NCBI RefSeq assembly: GCF_002115825.1
Contig: NZ_JFJZ01000009.1
Location: 62,001-126,000 of the forward strand
DNA: 64,000 nucleotides
DNA from: Thalassospira sp. MCCC 1A01428
GTDB taxonomy: Bacteria > Pseudomonadota > Alphaproteobacteria > Rhodospirillales > Thalassospiraceae
Direction: 5' to 3'
In this document: positions 1 to 8,227 of the stretch, one piece after another
Numbering within the stretch: the stretch's first letter is position 1
How the letters are laid out: each line of letters begins with the position of its first letter
Position numbers and translations under genes: made by a program
Notes under the pieces: model-generated
Databases searched by the model: none
What the model saw: only the letters and a program-made list of their open reading frames with translations
Told to the model about the DNA's origin: nothing

Positions 1-141
1 TGATCGCTCTATGTCAACATTAACTATCAAGTGTGTGAATGTTTATTGAGTGCTATATATAAATGCTTCAGCTGTCGGGAATGCCATATGGGCGCCCCCT
101 CCCCCAGATGTTATTGGGTAAAGTGCTATTTAGTTATTTAA

Positions 142-176
142 CCCGAACCGCCAGACAAGCAGCCTGACGGTTCGGG
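142..176 (-). terminator. Stem-loop, likely terminator downstream of the SDR gene
   Basis: Arms CCCGAACCG (142-150) and CGGTTCGGG (168-176) pair perfectly over 9 bp, with a further CAG/CTG pairing inside. The hairpin lies 25 bp past the stop of the minus-strand SDR gene. Read on the minus strand it is followed by a T/A-rich tract (TTAAATAACT), which is a weak U-run, so it may also serve a gene to the left of the window. The remaining bases 1-141 show no gene. Confidence 0.6.
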
Positions 177-201
177 GAATTCAGGAATTTAATTTATGTT
201 A

Positions 202-957
202 TCAAATGGTCTGGCCGCCAGATACCTCGATGCGTTGGCCGTTAATCCAGCGGTTGTCTTCCAAAAGCAGGCTTGCAATCATCGGCCCAATGTCGTCGGG
301 CACGCCAACGCGGCCAAGGGCGGTCATATCGGCAAAAACCTTGTTCAGGTCGGGCATGTCGCGCACTGCTCCGCCCAGAAAATCGGTCTCAATTGCCCCG
401 GGTGCCACGGTATTAACGGCAATGCCACGTGCGCCCAGTTCTTTCGCCATATAAACACTTAAAACCTCAACAGCGGCTTTCACTGCCGAATAGGCACCAA
501 AACCCGGATACGACACCCGCGTTAACCCGGACGAAAGGTTAACAATGCGCCCGCCATCGGTAATAAGCGGCAGCAAGGTCTGGGTTAAAAAGAATACGCC
601 TTTGAAGTGAACGTCAACCAGCTTGTCAAACTGGTCTTCGGTGGTTTCGGCAAACGGTGCCATATCGCCATGTCCGGCATTGTTTACCAAATGATCAAAA
701 GTTTCACGTTGCCAGTCATCCTTTAGCCGGGTTGACAAATTTTCGGCAAAAGAGGCAAAACCGGCGACATCGCCAATATCAAGCTGCAAGGCTGCTGCTT
801 TGCGGCCCATCGACTGAATTTCGGCAACAACATCGAGTGCGGCGGCGTGGTTATTTTGATAGGTGATGATCACGTCACTGCCCTTGCGGGCAATGTTAAT
901 GGCTGTGTTGCGGCCAAGGCCACGGCTACCACCGGTTACGATTGCAATTTTGGTCAT
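202..957 (-). CDS. SDR-family NAD(P)-dependent oxidoreductase
   Basis: A 251-residue classical short-chain dehydrogenase/reductase. It has the nucleotide-binding TGGSRGLG motif near the N-terminus, NNAG in the middle, and the catalytic S-Y-K set seen as NLSSG followed by YSAVK. The length is normal for the family. The start ATG at 957 is preferred because AAAGGAG lies about 6 bases upstream; an in-frame TTG two codons earlier would leave no spacing. It is divergent from the AraC gene at 1096, with a 138-bp shared promoter region, which suggests AraC control. The substrate cannot be read from the sequence; reductases of this 3-oxoacyl-ACP-reductase-like group act on many ketones and sugars. 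Confidence 0.85.
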   Translation of the reverse strand: MTKIAIVTGGSRGLGRNTAINIARKGSDVIITYQNNHAAALDVVAEIQSMGRKAAALQLDIGDVAGFASFAENLSTRLKDDWQRETFDHLVNNAGHGDMAPFAETTEDQFDKLVDVHFKGVFFLTQTLLPLITDGGRIVNLSSGLTRVSYPGFGAYSAVKAAVEVLSVYMAKELGARGIAVNTVAPGAIETDFLGGAVRDMPDLNKVFADMTALGRVGVPDDIGPMIASLLLEDNRWINGQRIEVSGGQTI

Positions 958-1095
958 CGACAACTCCTTTTGTCTTTTGGGTTGTGTCTTTTACAATCCA
1001 ACCGCCTCCCGCGTCGTTGCCGAAACCTCTATATGCTTAGCCTAATCCTCCAATTCCTGTTTACGCCACCCCGGTGTTTGACGTAATATCAGCTC

Positions 1096-1989
1096 ATGAC
1101 ACATCAGCTTATTGAACACGTGCGATCCTTTCTTGCGTCTTTGCCTGAAAAGACCGGAATTGCCCAAACCCCCATTCCCGGCCTAACCGCCATTTGTGCG
1201 ACAAAGCCAGGTGGCCTTGATTATGCGATTTCACGACCGCTGGTTTGTTTCGTGCTGCAAGGCGAAAAACAAGTGGCAATGGGCACCAGCAATTTAACGC
1301 TTACTGCGGGCGACACCCTGTTAATTACGGCCGATGTTCCCACGGCCAGCCAAATCACTGTGGCTAGCCCGAATGCGCCCTATATGTCGCTGGTGATGGA
1401 TCTTGATCTTGCGATTGTCGCTGAACTTGCAGTGCAGATGGATGTTCCCGCAGATACCAACGGTATCGCGGCACGGTGCGCAAGAACCGAAGCAGACGTT
1501 GCCGATGCTGCTTTCCGTCTGGTACGATTACGCAATAATCCACAATCAGTTAAGTTGCTTTATTCACAACTGGTTCGTGAACTGCATTACTGGCTTTTAA
1601 CCAGTGTCCATGGGGCGGCAATTCGCCAATTGGGATGGCCCGACAGCCACAGCCAGCGCATCGCCCGTGCGATTGAATTTTTACAGGCGAAATTTGATCG
1701 GACCGTTCCGGTTGATGATCTTGCCGCTGTTGCCGGGATGAGCCCGTCGTCGTTTTATCATCACTTTCGTGCGGTAACGTCGCTGTCACCACTGCAATTT
1801 CAAAAACAGTTGCGTCTTATCGAAGCCCGCCGCCGGTTCATGTCTGAAACCATTACCACAAGCAGCGTGGCATATGCCGTTGGATATGAAAGCGTTTCAC
1901 AATTTACACGCGAATATCGCCGTATGTTTGGCCTGCCCCCGGGTAAGGATCGGGATCGTCAAATCATTGGCGTCAGGGCGGCTGAATAA
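1096..1989 (+). CDS. AraC-family transcriptional regulator (AraC_N type)
   Basis: A 297-residue regulator. The N-terminal half (about 1-180) resembles the AraC_N ligand-sensing region, with the FVLQGEKQVAMG and GDTLLITADVP segments. The C-terminal 100 residues carry the two AraC helix-turn-helix units: VDDLAAVAGMSPSSFYHHF and SVAYAVGYESVSQFTREYRR followed by FGLPP. It is divergent from the SDR gene at 202-957 and is probably its activator, since this regulator/SDR arrangement is common in proteobacteria; that link is inference. No strong Shine-Dalgarno precedes the ATG. A second member of the same subfamily sits at 26277. Confidence 0.88.
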   Translation: MTHQLIEHVRSFLASLPEKTGIAQTPIPGLTAICATKPGGLDYAISRPLVCFVLQGEKQVAMGTSNLTLTAGDTLLITADVPTASQITVASPNAPYMSLVMDLDLAIVAELAVQMDVPADTNGIAARCARTEADVADAAFRLVRLRNNPQSVKLLYSQLVRELHYWLLTSVHGAAIRQLGWPDSHSQRIARAIEFLQAKFDRTVPVDDLAAVAGMSPSSFYHHFRAVTSLSPLQFQKQLRLIEARRRFMSETITTSSVAYAVGYESVSQFTREYRRMFGLPPGKDRDRQIIGVRAAE

Positions 1990-2008
1990 AGCATATTCTG
2001 ATCTGTCG

Positions 2009-2989
2009 TTATAACGGTACCAGAAAATCAGGACGGTTTGGCAAATGGCTGTCTTGCAAATCCGATAGTCGGCGCAAGGTGGTTTCGCGGGCCCGTATTA
2101 AATGCTGTTCCAGCAGTTGAGATGCGGCAATGCCATTGCCTGCTTTCAGTTCAAAGGCTATCGCCAGATGTTCGTTAATCGTATTTTCAACGATGTCATA
2201 TGACTGGGTGGCGACAAAGGAAATATGGGTGGAAATCAGCGGTAACTGGCTACGATGGATCGCATCATTCATTGGCCGGTTAGTGCCCCCTAAAACGATA
2301 TCAACGTGTAAATCCTTTTCCAGCCGCAAGATATCGTCTGTCGTGACAGTTTCAATTTCGTGTTGCGCTTTTTCAAGCCGATCAATCATTTTGCCAACGA
2401 GCGTTTTTTCCAGGGTCGCGGCAACTTCGCGTAGCGCAAGCGGTTCGAGGGCGCACCGCATGGCGTAATGGTCGCGAATGTCCTTGTCGGTCATAGGGCC
2501 TGCCTGCCAGCGCCCATTTGGCAATTGTGCTACCAGCCCTACCCGTTCAATCCGGCTTAGAAATTCACGGGCAATGGTGCGGCTTACGCCATAATGGCCC
2601 GCAAGCCGCGCTTCGCTGATGCTGTAGGCACCAAAAACCAGTGCCGAGGCAACGGTTAGTTCAGCTTCGTCGAAAATGCGCATACGCCAGTTGCGATTAC
2701 CCAGTATTTCAAGAAGTTCCGGGTCAATATCAAGTTCGAGATCGGCAAATCGCACGCCGGCCGATGGGGCCTTGCCTGTGCGGACATATCCCTGCCCCGG
2801 CGCGTTCACAAGTATCGCCTCGCCTTCCAGGCGCGCAAGGGCAGCACGCACCGGCACCCGCCCTACATCAAGCAGGCGTGCCACATCGGTTTCCCGAATA
2901 CGCACACCACAGGGAATCCGGTTTTGTTCAATATTCGATTTCAAAATTTTATAAACCGCATCGTTGATGCGCGGTGGTTCGGTTTTCAT
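2009..2989 (-). CDS. GntR/FadR-type regulator with two winged-helix domains
   Basis: A 326-residue repressor-type protein, longer than the usual 220-250 residues of FCD-domain GntR regulators. Residues about 8-70 form a GntR winged helix (RIRETDVARLLDVGRVPVRAAL, read as two pieces). Residues about 105-165 look like a second winged helix, with ISEARLAGHYGVSRTIAREF. A helical FCD ligand-binding domain follows (HYAMRCALEPLALREVA). The ATG at 2989 is chosen over an in-frame start at 3040 because the upstream extension is not domain-like and AGAGG precedes 2989. It is divergent from the TRAP operon at 3146 and probably represses it when its sugar-acid ligand is absent; the palindrome at 3056-3071 is a candidate site. 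Confidence 0.85.
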   Translation of the reverse strand: MKTEPPRINDAVYKILKSNIEQNRIPCGVRIRETDVARLLDVGRVPVRAALARLEGEAILVNAPGQGYVRTGKAPSAGVRFADLELDIDPELLEILGNRNWRMRIFDEAELTVASALVFGAYSISEARLAGHYGVSRTIAREFLSRIERVGLVAQLPNGRWQAGPMTDKDIRDHYAMRCALEPLALREVAATLEKTLVGKMIDRLEKAQHEIETVTTDDILRLEKDLHVDIVLGGTNRPMNDAIHRSQLPLISTHISFVATQSYDIVENTINEHLAIAFELKAGNGIAASQLLEQHLIRARETTLRRLSDLQDSHLPNRPDFLVPL

Positions 2990-3055
2990 CCGGGGCCTCT
3001 TTTTCCACGATTTATCCCCTGTAGAGCTACATTTCGTCAATTCATTTAAAAATGG

Positions 3056-3071
3056 ATATTGCGCTCAATAT
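3056..3071. promoter_or_regulatory. Palindrome ATATTG-N4-CAATAT, candidate GntR operator
   Basis: Perfect 6-bp arms separated by CGCT lie midway between the divergent GntR gene (start 2989) and dctP (start 3146). Short AT-rich palindromes in this position are typical of FCD-family GntR autoregulated operators. The assignment is inference. Confidence 0.5.
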
Positions 3072-3145
3072 ACGTTTTTGCTAGATCTCGTATCCAACAA
3101 AAGCAAAAACACACCGCTTCGATATATTCCAAGGGAGGAAACCCG

Positions 3146-4135
3146 ATGTCTTTTTCACTTCGCAAAGTGATCCCGGCTGTCACAGTGGCTACCACGCTTA
3201 CGCTGGGTCTGTTTTCTGCGGCACATGCCACCACGATCCTGAAATTCGCCCATGTTTATGATCAATCAACGCCCTATCATAAGGTGCTGCTTGATGCCGC
3301 CGAGGTGATTAAAAAACAGACGGATGACCGTTATGAAATGCAGGTTTTCCCGTCCTCATCGCTCGGCAATGAAGAAGCCATCAATGAAGGTTTGTCGTTG
3401 GGCACCATTGACCTGATTTACACGGGCCCGGCCTTCATGGCGCAAAGCTATCCCGAAATCGGTATTCTCGATTATCCGTTTGTTTTTCGTGATTTTGATC
3501 ATTGGCAGGCCTTCTGGAACAGCGACCTTCGCGATGAAATGGCACAGGGCTATCAGGATGCGACAGGCAATGTTCTGGTAACGCACACCTATTACGGTAC
3601 GCGCCAGGTTACATCGAACAAGCCGATCCTGAAGCCGTCCGATATGAAGGGCCTTAAAATACGCGTGCCCAATGCCCCTGCATATACGTTGTTTCCGACA
3701 GCGGTTGGGGCCAATCCCACCCCGATGGCATTTTCGGAAGTCTATCTTGGTTTGCAACAGGGGGTGGTTGATGCGCAGGAAAACCCGTTGCCGACCATTA
3801 AAGCCGGTCAATTCTATGAAGTGCAAAGCGATATCAGCCTGACCAGCCATACCACTGCTACGCTGACCACGGTGATGTCAGGTGTGACATATGGTGATTT
3901 GTCACCAGAAGACCGCACCATCATTTTCAAAATATTGAAAGATGCCGCCACCAAAGCCACCCAGGATGTACGCGATCAGGAAAACAGCCTTGTTGCGTGG
4001 TTCAAGGACAAGGGCGTGAACGTTCATGACGTTGATCGTCAGCCATTTATGGATATCGTTCAGCCACTTTTGCAAAAGGCCGACATGCCTTGGTCCCCCG
4101 AGACATTTAAACGTCTGGAAGCCATCGGCAAGTAA
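3146..4135 (+). CDS. dctP: TRAP transporter substrate-binding protein DctP
   Basis: A 329-residue periplasmic solute receptor. The N-terminus has a Sec signal peptide (basic SLRK, a hydrophobic stretch, cleavage near AHA). The mature part follows the DctP family: LKFAHVYDQSTPYHK at the start, LKIRVPNAP with the arginine that normally salt-bridges the substrate carboxylate, and the VDAQENPLPTI segment typical of sugar-acid and C4-acid receptors. The ATG at 3146 is preceded by AAGGGAGG at 3131-3138; an upstream in-frame extension to 3059 lacks a ribosome site. It is the first gene of dctPQM plus three catabolic enzymes, so the ligand is probably an aldonate or uronate-like sugar acid (inference from neighbours). 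Confidence 0.92.
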   Translation: MSFSLRKVIPAVTVATTLTLGLFSAAHATTILKFAHVYDQSTPYHKVLLDAAEVIKKQTDDRYEMQVFPSSSLGNEEAINEGLSLGTIDLIYTGPAFMAQSYPEIGILDYPFVFRDFDHWQAFWNSDLRDEMAQGYQDATGNVLVTHTYYGTRQVTSNKPILKPSDMKGLKIRVPNAPAYTLFPTAVGANPTPMAFSEVYLGLQQGVVDAQENPLPTIKAGQFYEVQSDISLTSHTTATLTTVMSGVTYGDLSPEDRTIIFKILKDAATKATQDVRDQENSLVAWFKDKGVNVHDVDRQPFMDIVQPLLQKADMPWSPETFKRLEAIGK

Positions 4136-4150
4136 GTATCCGGTTATTTC

Positions 4151-4180
4151 GGGGCGGATGATTGTTTAATCGTTCGCCCC
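4151..4180 (+). promoter_or_regulatory. Intercistronic stem-loop after dctP
   Basis: GGGGCG (4151-4156) pairs with CGCCCC (4175-4180), with additional imperfect pairing inside and no following U-run. It lies 16 bp after the dctP stop and before dctQ. Such hairpins after binding-protein genes often stabilise the upstream mRNA or partly terminate, raising receptor over membrane protein levels. Confidence 0.55.
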
Positions 4181-4212
4181 CCTCCTGTGACCAGGCATGG
4201 TGAAGGTCAATA

Positions 4213-4740
4213 ATGAACAACCTTTCCGACGACCAGAAAATTGCCGGGGAAATCACCTCGCAAATTGATTCCCGACAAAGCGACATTAGCGATATTTCCT
4301 GGTGGGATGCGCCGGTTTTTGTGCTGTTTTGGGGACTTGTTCTTGTCGTTTTCCTTCAATTTTTTTCGCGTTACGCCTTGAACAGTTCCATCCCCTGGAC
4401 CGAAGAAGTGGCCCGGTATCTGTTAATCGTGGTTACGTTTTCGGGTGCCTTTATTTGTGCACGCAAGAAAAGCCACATCTATCTGGACTTTTTCCATCTT
4501 TACATTCCCAAGGCTGCATCACGCGCCCTGTTTTTCCTGATGGATATGGTTACGGCAGTGTTTTTTGGTTGCGCGGCCTGGTCCGGGGTGGCGTTGGCAA
4601 ATCGTATGGGCCACCAGCGCATGATCAGCATTGATGTGCCACGTGCCTACCTGTTCTGGACGGTCGTGGTTTGTCTGGCAATCACCGCCATTGTCACATT
4701 GATACGCGGTTTTCATAGCTTGCGGAGGTCCGGTGCATGA
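4213..4740 (+). CDS. dctQ: TRAP transporter small permease DctQ
   Basis: A 175-residue inner-membrane protein with four hydrophobic segments, the normal DctQ topology. The NSSIPWTEEVARYLLI segment between the first two helices matches the family's W-x-EE-x-x-R signature. It forms the membrane complex with the DctM subunit that follows. GAAGG precedes the ATG. Its stop codon overlaps the dctM start by 4 bases (ATGA), indicating translational coupling. The N-terminal ~25 residues are polar and cytoplasmic. Confidence 0.9.
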   Translation: MNNLSDDQKIAGEITSQIDSRQSDISDISWWDAPVFVLFWGLVLVVFLQFFSRYALNSSIPWTEEVARYLLIVVTFSGAFICARKKSHIYLDFFHLYIPKAASRALFFLMDMVTAVFFGCAAWSGVALANRMGHQRMISIDVPRAYLFWTVVVCLAITAIVTLIRGFHSLRRSGA

Positions 4741-6014
4741 CCCTTGCTATCATGTTTATTCTGTTGGCTGTTTTGCTGGTTTGTGGTGCGCCGGTTGCCG
4801 TGGCCCTTGCCGGGTCATCGCTGGTTTATCTGATCATTGCGGGCATGCCGCCGATCAGCATGCTCCATAACATGATTAACGGTGTAAACAGCTTTCCGTT
4901 GCTTGCGGTGCCGTTTTTCATCATGGCCGGTCATTTGATGAATACCGGCGGTATTACGGTGCGCATTTTTAACTTTGCCCGTGCGCTTGTCGGTTGGCTA
5001 CCAGGTGGGCTGGGCCATGTTAATGTTGGCGCCAGCGTGATTTTTGCCGGGATGTCGGGGGCCGCTGTGGCCGACGCCGGCGGGCTTGGTAATGTCGAAA
5101 TCAAGGCCATGCGCGATGCAGGTTATGAAACCGGGTTTGCCGTTGGTATTACGGCGGCATCCTCAACCATCGGGCCTATTATCCCGCCATCCCTGCCGCT
5201 GGTTTTGTATGGCGTAATTGCCCAGGTTTCGATCGGGCAATTGTTTTTGGCCGGTGTGGTGCCGGGCCTTTTAATGGCAGTTGCCTTGATGGCGATGGTG
5301 GCGTGGTATTCGCATCGCCGCAATTATCCGCGCGATCGGGCCTTTTCCCTGTCTGGTCTGGGAACGGCCAGCAAGGCCGCCTTTTTACCGCTAATGACCC
5401 CGGTCATTATTATCGGCGGTATTTCAACCGGTCTGTTCACCCCAACCGAGGCCGCCGTTGCCGCCGTCGCCTATTCACTGGTTCTGGGGCTCGCGGTTTA
5501 TCGCACTTTGACCATGCGGCATTTATTGCGCGTCACTATGGATACTGTCGAAACAACAGCGGCAATTATGCTGATTGTGGGTGCTGCCGCCGTTTTTGCC
5601 TGGATTTTGACCGCCAACCAGTCCGCCCAGCATTTGGCAAACTTTGTTCTCGGCTTTACCGATAACAAATACATGATTATTTTTTTAATGATGGTTCTGG
5701 TGCTGGTTGTGGGCTGTTTTATGGAAACCATCGCTGCCATCACCATCCTGGTGCCGGTTCTGTTGCCCATCGCGCACACGGTCGGAATCGATCCGGTGCA
5801 TCTGGGAGTCATCGTTATTCTAAACCTGATGTTAGGGCTGTTAACACCGCCCGTCGGGATGGTGCTTTATGTGCTGTCGCGGGTATCGGGCGTGCGCTTT
5901 GAAGAATGTGTCAGGGCAACCGCGCCGTTTCTGGTGCCCCTTGTTGTTGTGTTGATGTTGCTGGCCTTCATTCCACAACTCAGTCTTGGCCTGCCATCCC
6001 TGCTTTACCGTTAA
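4737..6014 (+). CDS. dctM: TRAP transporter large permease DctM
   Basis: A 425-residue, very hydrophobic protein with about 11-12 membrane helices, the sodium-coupled transport subunit of a TRAP system. Family landmarks are visible: PFFIMAGHLM near residue 60, the GMSGAAVADAGGLG reentrant segment, the ASSTIGPIIPPSLPLVLYG segment and, near the C-terminus, LGLLTPPVGMVLYV. Its length is standard. It is coupled to dctQ by an ATGA overlap with GGAGG upstream. The enzyme genes follow after 30 bp, so uptake and catabolism are co-transcribed. Confidence 0.93.
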   Translation: MTLAIMFILLAVLLVCGAPVAVALAGSSLVYLIIAGMPPISMLHNMINGVNSFPLLAVPFFIMAGHLMNTGGITVRIFNFARALVGWLPGGLGHVNVGASVIFAGMSGAAVADAGGLGNVEIKAMRDAGYETGFAVGITAASSTIGPIIPPSLPLVLYGVIAQVSIGQLFLAGVVPGLLMAVALMAMVAWYSHRRNYPRDRAFSLSGLGTASKAAFLPLMTPVIIIGGISTGLFTPTEAAVAAVAYSLVLGLAVYRTLTMRHLLRVTMDTVETTAAIMLIVGAAAVFAWILTANQSAQHLANFVLGFTDNKYMIIFLMMVLVLVVGCFMETIAAITILVPVLLPIAHTVGIDPVHLGVIVILNLMLGLLTPPVGMVLYVLSRVSGVRFEECVRATAPFLVPLVVVLMLLAFIPQLSLGLPSLLYR

Positions 6015-6044
6015 ATCCACTGTCGCTTTAAAGGACCTGGTAAA

Positions 6045-7154
6045 TTGAAAATCACCGCCGTTAAAACCTTCATTCTCCATGTTCCGGTCACCCGGAACGG
6101 GGTATCGGACAGCACCCACTCCCTCACCCATTGGGGCGCGCCCGGTGTGATTATTGAAACCGATGCCGGAATTACCGGTTACGGGTATTCCGGTACTCAT
6201 GCCCATTTGCCAAGCGACCGTTTGATCACGCAGTGTATTGAAACTTGCTTTGCCGATCTTGTTATCGGTCGTAACCCGCTGGAGGTAACGGCCCTGTGGC
6301 GCGAAATGGAACGGTTCCCGCCGGTACAATGGGTTGGCCGTGGCGGCATTACTCATTTGGCACTGGGCGCAATTGACGTTGCGCTGTGGGATATCAAATC
6401 CAAGGCCAGCAATATGCCGCTTTGGCAGGAAATGGGTGGCAAGGCACGCAAAATTCGCGCTTATAATACTGATGGTGGCTGGTTGAACTGGCCGATGGAA
6501 ACCCTGGTCGATGATTGCCGCCGTCTTGTTCAGGAGGATGGTTATACCGGTGTTAAAATCAAGGTTGGTAGCCCCAACCTGAGCACTGATATCAAACGAC
6601 TGGAAGCCGTGCGCAAGGCCATTGGTCCCGATGTTACCCTGGCGGTTGATGCCAATGGATTGATGGATTTGCCAACAGCAATGCGCTTTGGCAAATATCT
6701 GGCCGATACTGATGTGATGTGGTTTGAAGAACCGTTATGGTATGATGACGTCATTAGCCATAAACGCCTTGCTGAAAGCATTACCACGCCAATCGCACTG
6801 GGCGAACAGCTTTACCTGCCGCACAATTTTGCAAGTTTCATCGAGGCCGGTGCCCTGCATTATGCCCAACCCGATGTCGCGCGCCTGGGCGGGGTAACGC
6901 CGTGGATTCAGGTTGCCGATATGGCCTTGAATTATGGTTTGCCGGTGGTGTCACATGTTGGCGACATGATGCAAACCCACATTCATACCGCCATTGGTCA
7001 TCCGTCAAATACGATGTTGGAATATATCCCGTGGTTGCGCGAATGCTTTACCGATCCGGCAACAGTTGAGGATGGCTATTTTCTTGTTCCGCAACAACCC
7101 GGCGCCGGTACCACCTTGCGGGACGATGCCCTGGATCGCTTCGGTGTGGCATAA
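6045..7154 (+). CDS. Enolase-superfamily acid-sugar dehydratase (mandelate racemase subgroup)
   Basis: A 369-residue enzyme with an N-terminal capping domain and a TIM barrel. Mandelate-racemase subgroup residues are in order: the K-x-K catalytic pair in VKIKVG, metal ligands in LAVDAN, MWFEEP and ALGEQL, the Asp of AQPDVARLGG with the His of VVSHVG forming the second base, and the Glu of TMLEYIPW. This set abstracts the proton alpha to a carboxylate and dehydrates aldonates or aldarates to 2-keto-3-deoxy acids. The start is a TTG at 6045 with AAGGA nine bases upstream; no nearer ATG fits. With the flanking TRAP and two dehydrogenases it fits a hexonate or uronate pathway; the exact substrate is not readable. 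Confidence 0.88.
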   Translation: MKITAVKTFILHVPVTRNGVSDSTHSLTHWGAPGVIIETDAGITGYGYSGTHAHLPSDRLITQCIETCFADLVIGRNPLEVTALWREMERFPPVQWVGRGGITHLALGAIDVALWDIKSKASNMPLWQEMGGKARKIRAYNTDGGWLNWPMETLVDDCRRLVQEDGYTGVKIKVGSPNLSTDIKRLEAVRKAIGPDVTLAVDANGLMDLPTAMRFGKYLADTDVMWFEEPLWYDDVISHKRLAESITTPIALGEQLYLPHNFASFIEAGALHYAQPDVARLGGVTPWIQVADMALNYGLPVVSHVGDMMQTHIHTAIGHPSNTMLEYIPWLRECFTDPATVEDGYFLVPQQPGAGTTLRDDALDRFGVA

Positions 7155-7165
7155 GGAAATTTGTC

Positions 7166-8227
7166 ATGACTGAACATATGAAATCCATTTGCATCACCAG
7201 TCCTGATAATATCAGTCTAACCACCCGTCCCGTACCGGTTCCCGGTCCGGGCGAGGTGCGGGTGGCCTTGCGTTATGTTGGTTATTGTGGATCAGACCTT
7301 AGCAGTTTTCAGGGTCGTAACCCGATGGTTGATTTTCCACGTGTTCCAGGCCACGAACTTTCGGGGGTCATCGATGACATTGGCACGGCGGTACCGCATG
7401 ATTATGTGACAGGCCAGCAGGTTACCATCCTGCCCTATTTTAATTGTGGCACCTGTATTGCGTGCCGGAACAACCGGCCCAATGCGTGCCGGAATAATCA
7501 GACAATGGGGGTACAACGCGAAGGTGCGCTTTCCGAATATACCTGTGTGCCATATCGCCACATCATCCCGGTTGACACCCTTTGTCAACGCGACATCGCC
7601 CTTGTCGAGCCGCTGGCAGTGGGTTTTCATGCTGTTGAACGCGCTCGTATTCAACCAGGTGAAAAAGTTGTTGTTTTAGGCGTCGGCATGATCGGTTTGG
7701 GTATCCTTTTGGCGGCTCTGCGCAAAGGTGCTCATGTTATCGCTGTCGATCTTTCTGCGAAAAAGCTTGAAATTGCCCGTCAGCTTGGTGCCGTTGAAAT
7801 TATCAATGCCAGCACCGAAGATGTTATCACCCGTTTGCTATCCCTGACAAACGGCGAAGGTCCGTCGGTTATTCTTGAAGCAGCCGGAAGCCCCCATACC
7901 TTCCGGCAGGCAGTAGATGTCGCCTCGCAATGTGCGCGGGTTGTATATGTGGGCTATACCAAAGTCCCGGTCGAGTTTGAAACCCGGCTGTTTGTGTCCA
8001 AGGAAATCGAAATTCTGGGATCACGCGGCGCAACCCGACAGGATTTTGAAAAAGTCATCGGGTTTCTTCACGATAATCCTGCCTGCGCCGATATTATCAT
8101 TTCGCGGACAGTTTCTATTGAACAGGCCGATAGCGCGATGCGCGAATGGGCCGCCAATCCCGGCGGTATTACCAAAATTCTGGTTCGTCTTGGCAATGCA
8201 AACGCCGAAAACGGGGACAAAAAATGA
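7166..8227 (+). CDS. Zinc-dependent alcohol/polyol dehydrogenase (IdnD/threonine-dehydrogenase type)
   Basis: A 353-residue medium-chain dehydrogenase. The catalytic zinc ligands are seen in YCGSD and GHELSG, and the four-cysteine structural zinc loop in CGTCIACRNNRPNAC. The Rossmann motif GVGMIGLG starts the cofactor domain. It belongs to the group that includes L-idonate 5-dehydrogenase, galactonate dehydrogenases and L-threonine dehydrogenase. It lies 11 bp after the dehydratase with AAGGA before the ATG, and its TGA overlaps the next SDR start. The pairing with an IdnO-like SDR recalls the idonate/gluconate oxidation-reduction pair, so a role in hydroxyl inversion of a sugar acid is a fair inference. 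Confidence 0.88.
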   Translation: MTEHMKSICITSPDNISLTTRPVPVPGPGEVRVALRYVGYCGSDLSSFQGRNPMVDFPRVPGHELSGVIDDIGTAVPHDYVTGQQVTILPYFNCGTCIACRNNRPNACRNNQTMGVQREGALSEYTCVPYRHIIPVDTLCQRDIALVEPLAVGFHAVERARIQPGEKVVVLGVGMIGLGILLAALRKGAHVIAVDLSAKKLEIARQLGAVEIINASTEDVITRLLSLTNGEGPSVILEAAGSPHTFRQAVDVASQCARVVYVGYTKVPVEFETRLFVSKEIEILGSRGATRQDFEKVIGFLHDNPACADIIISRTVSIEQADSAMREWAANPGGITKILVRLGNANAENGDKK

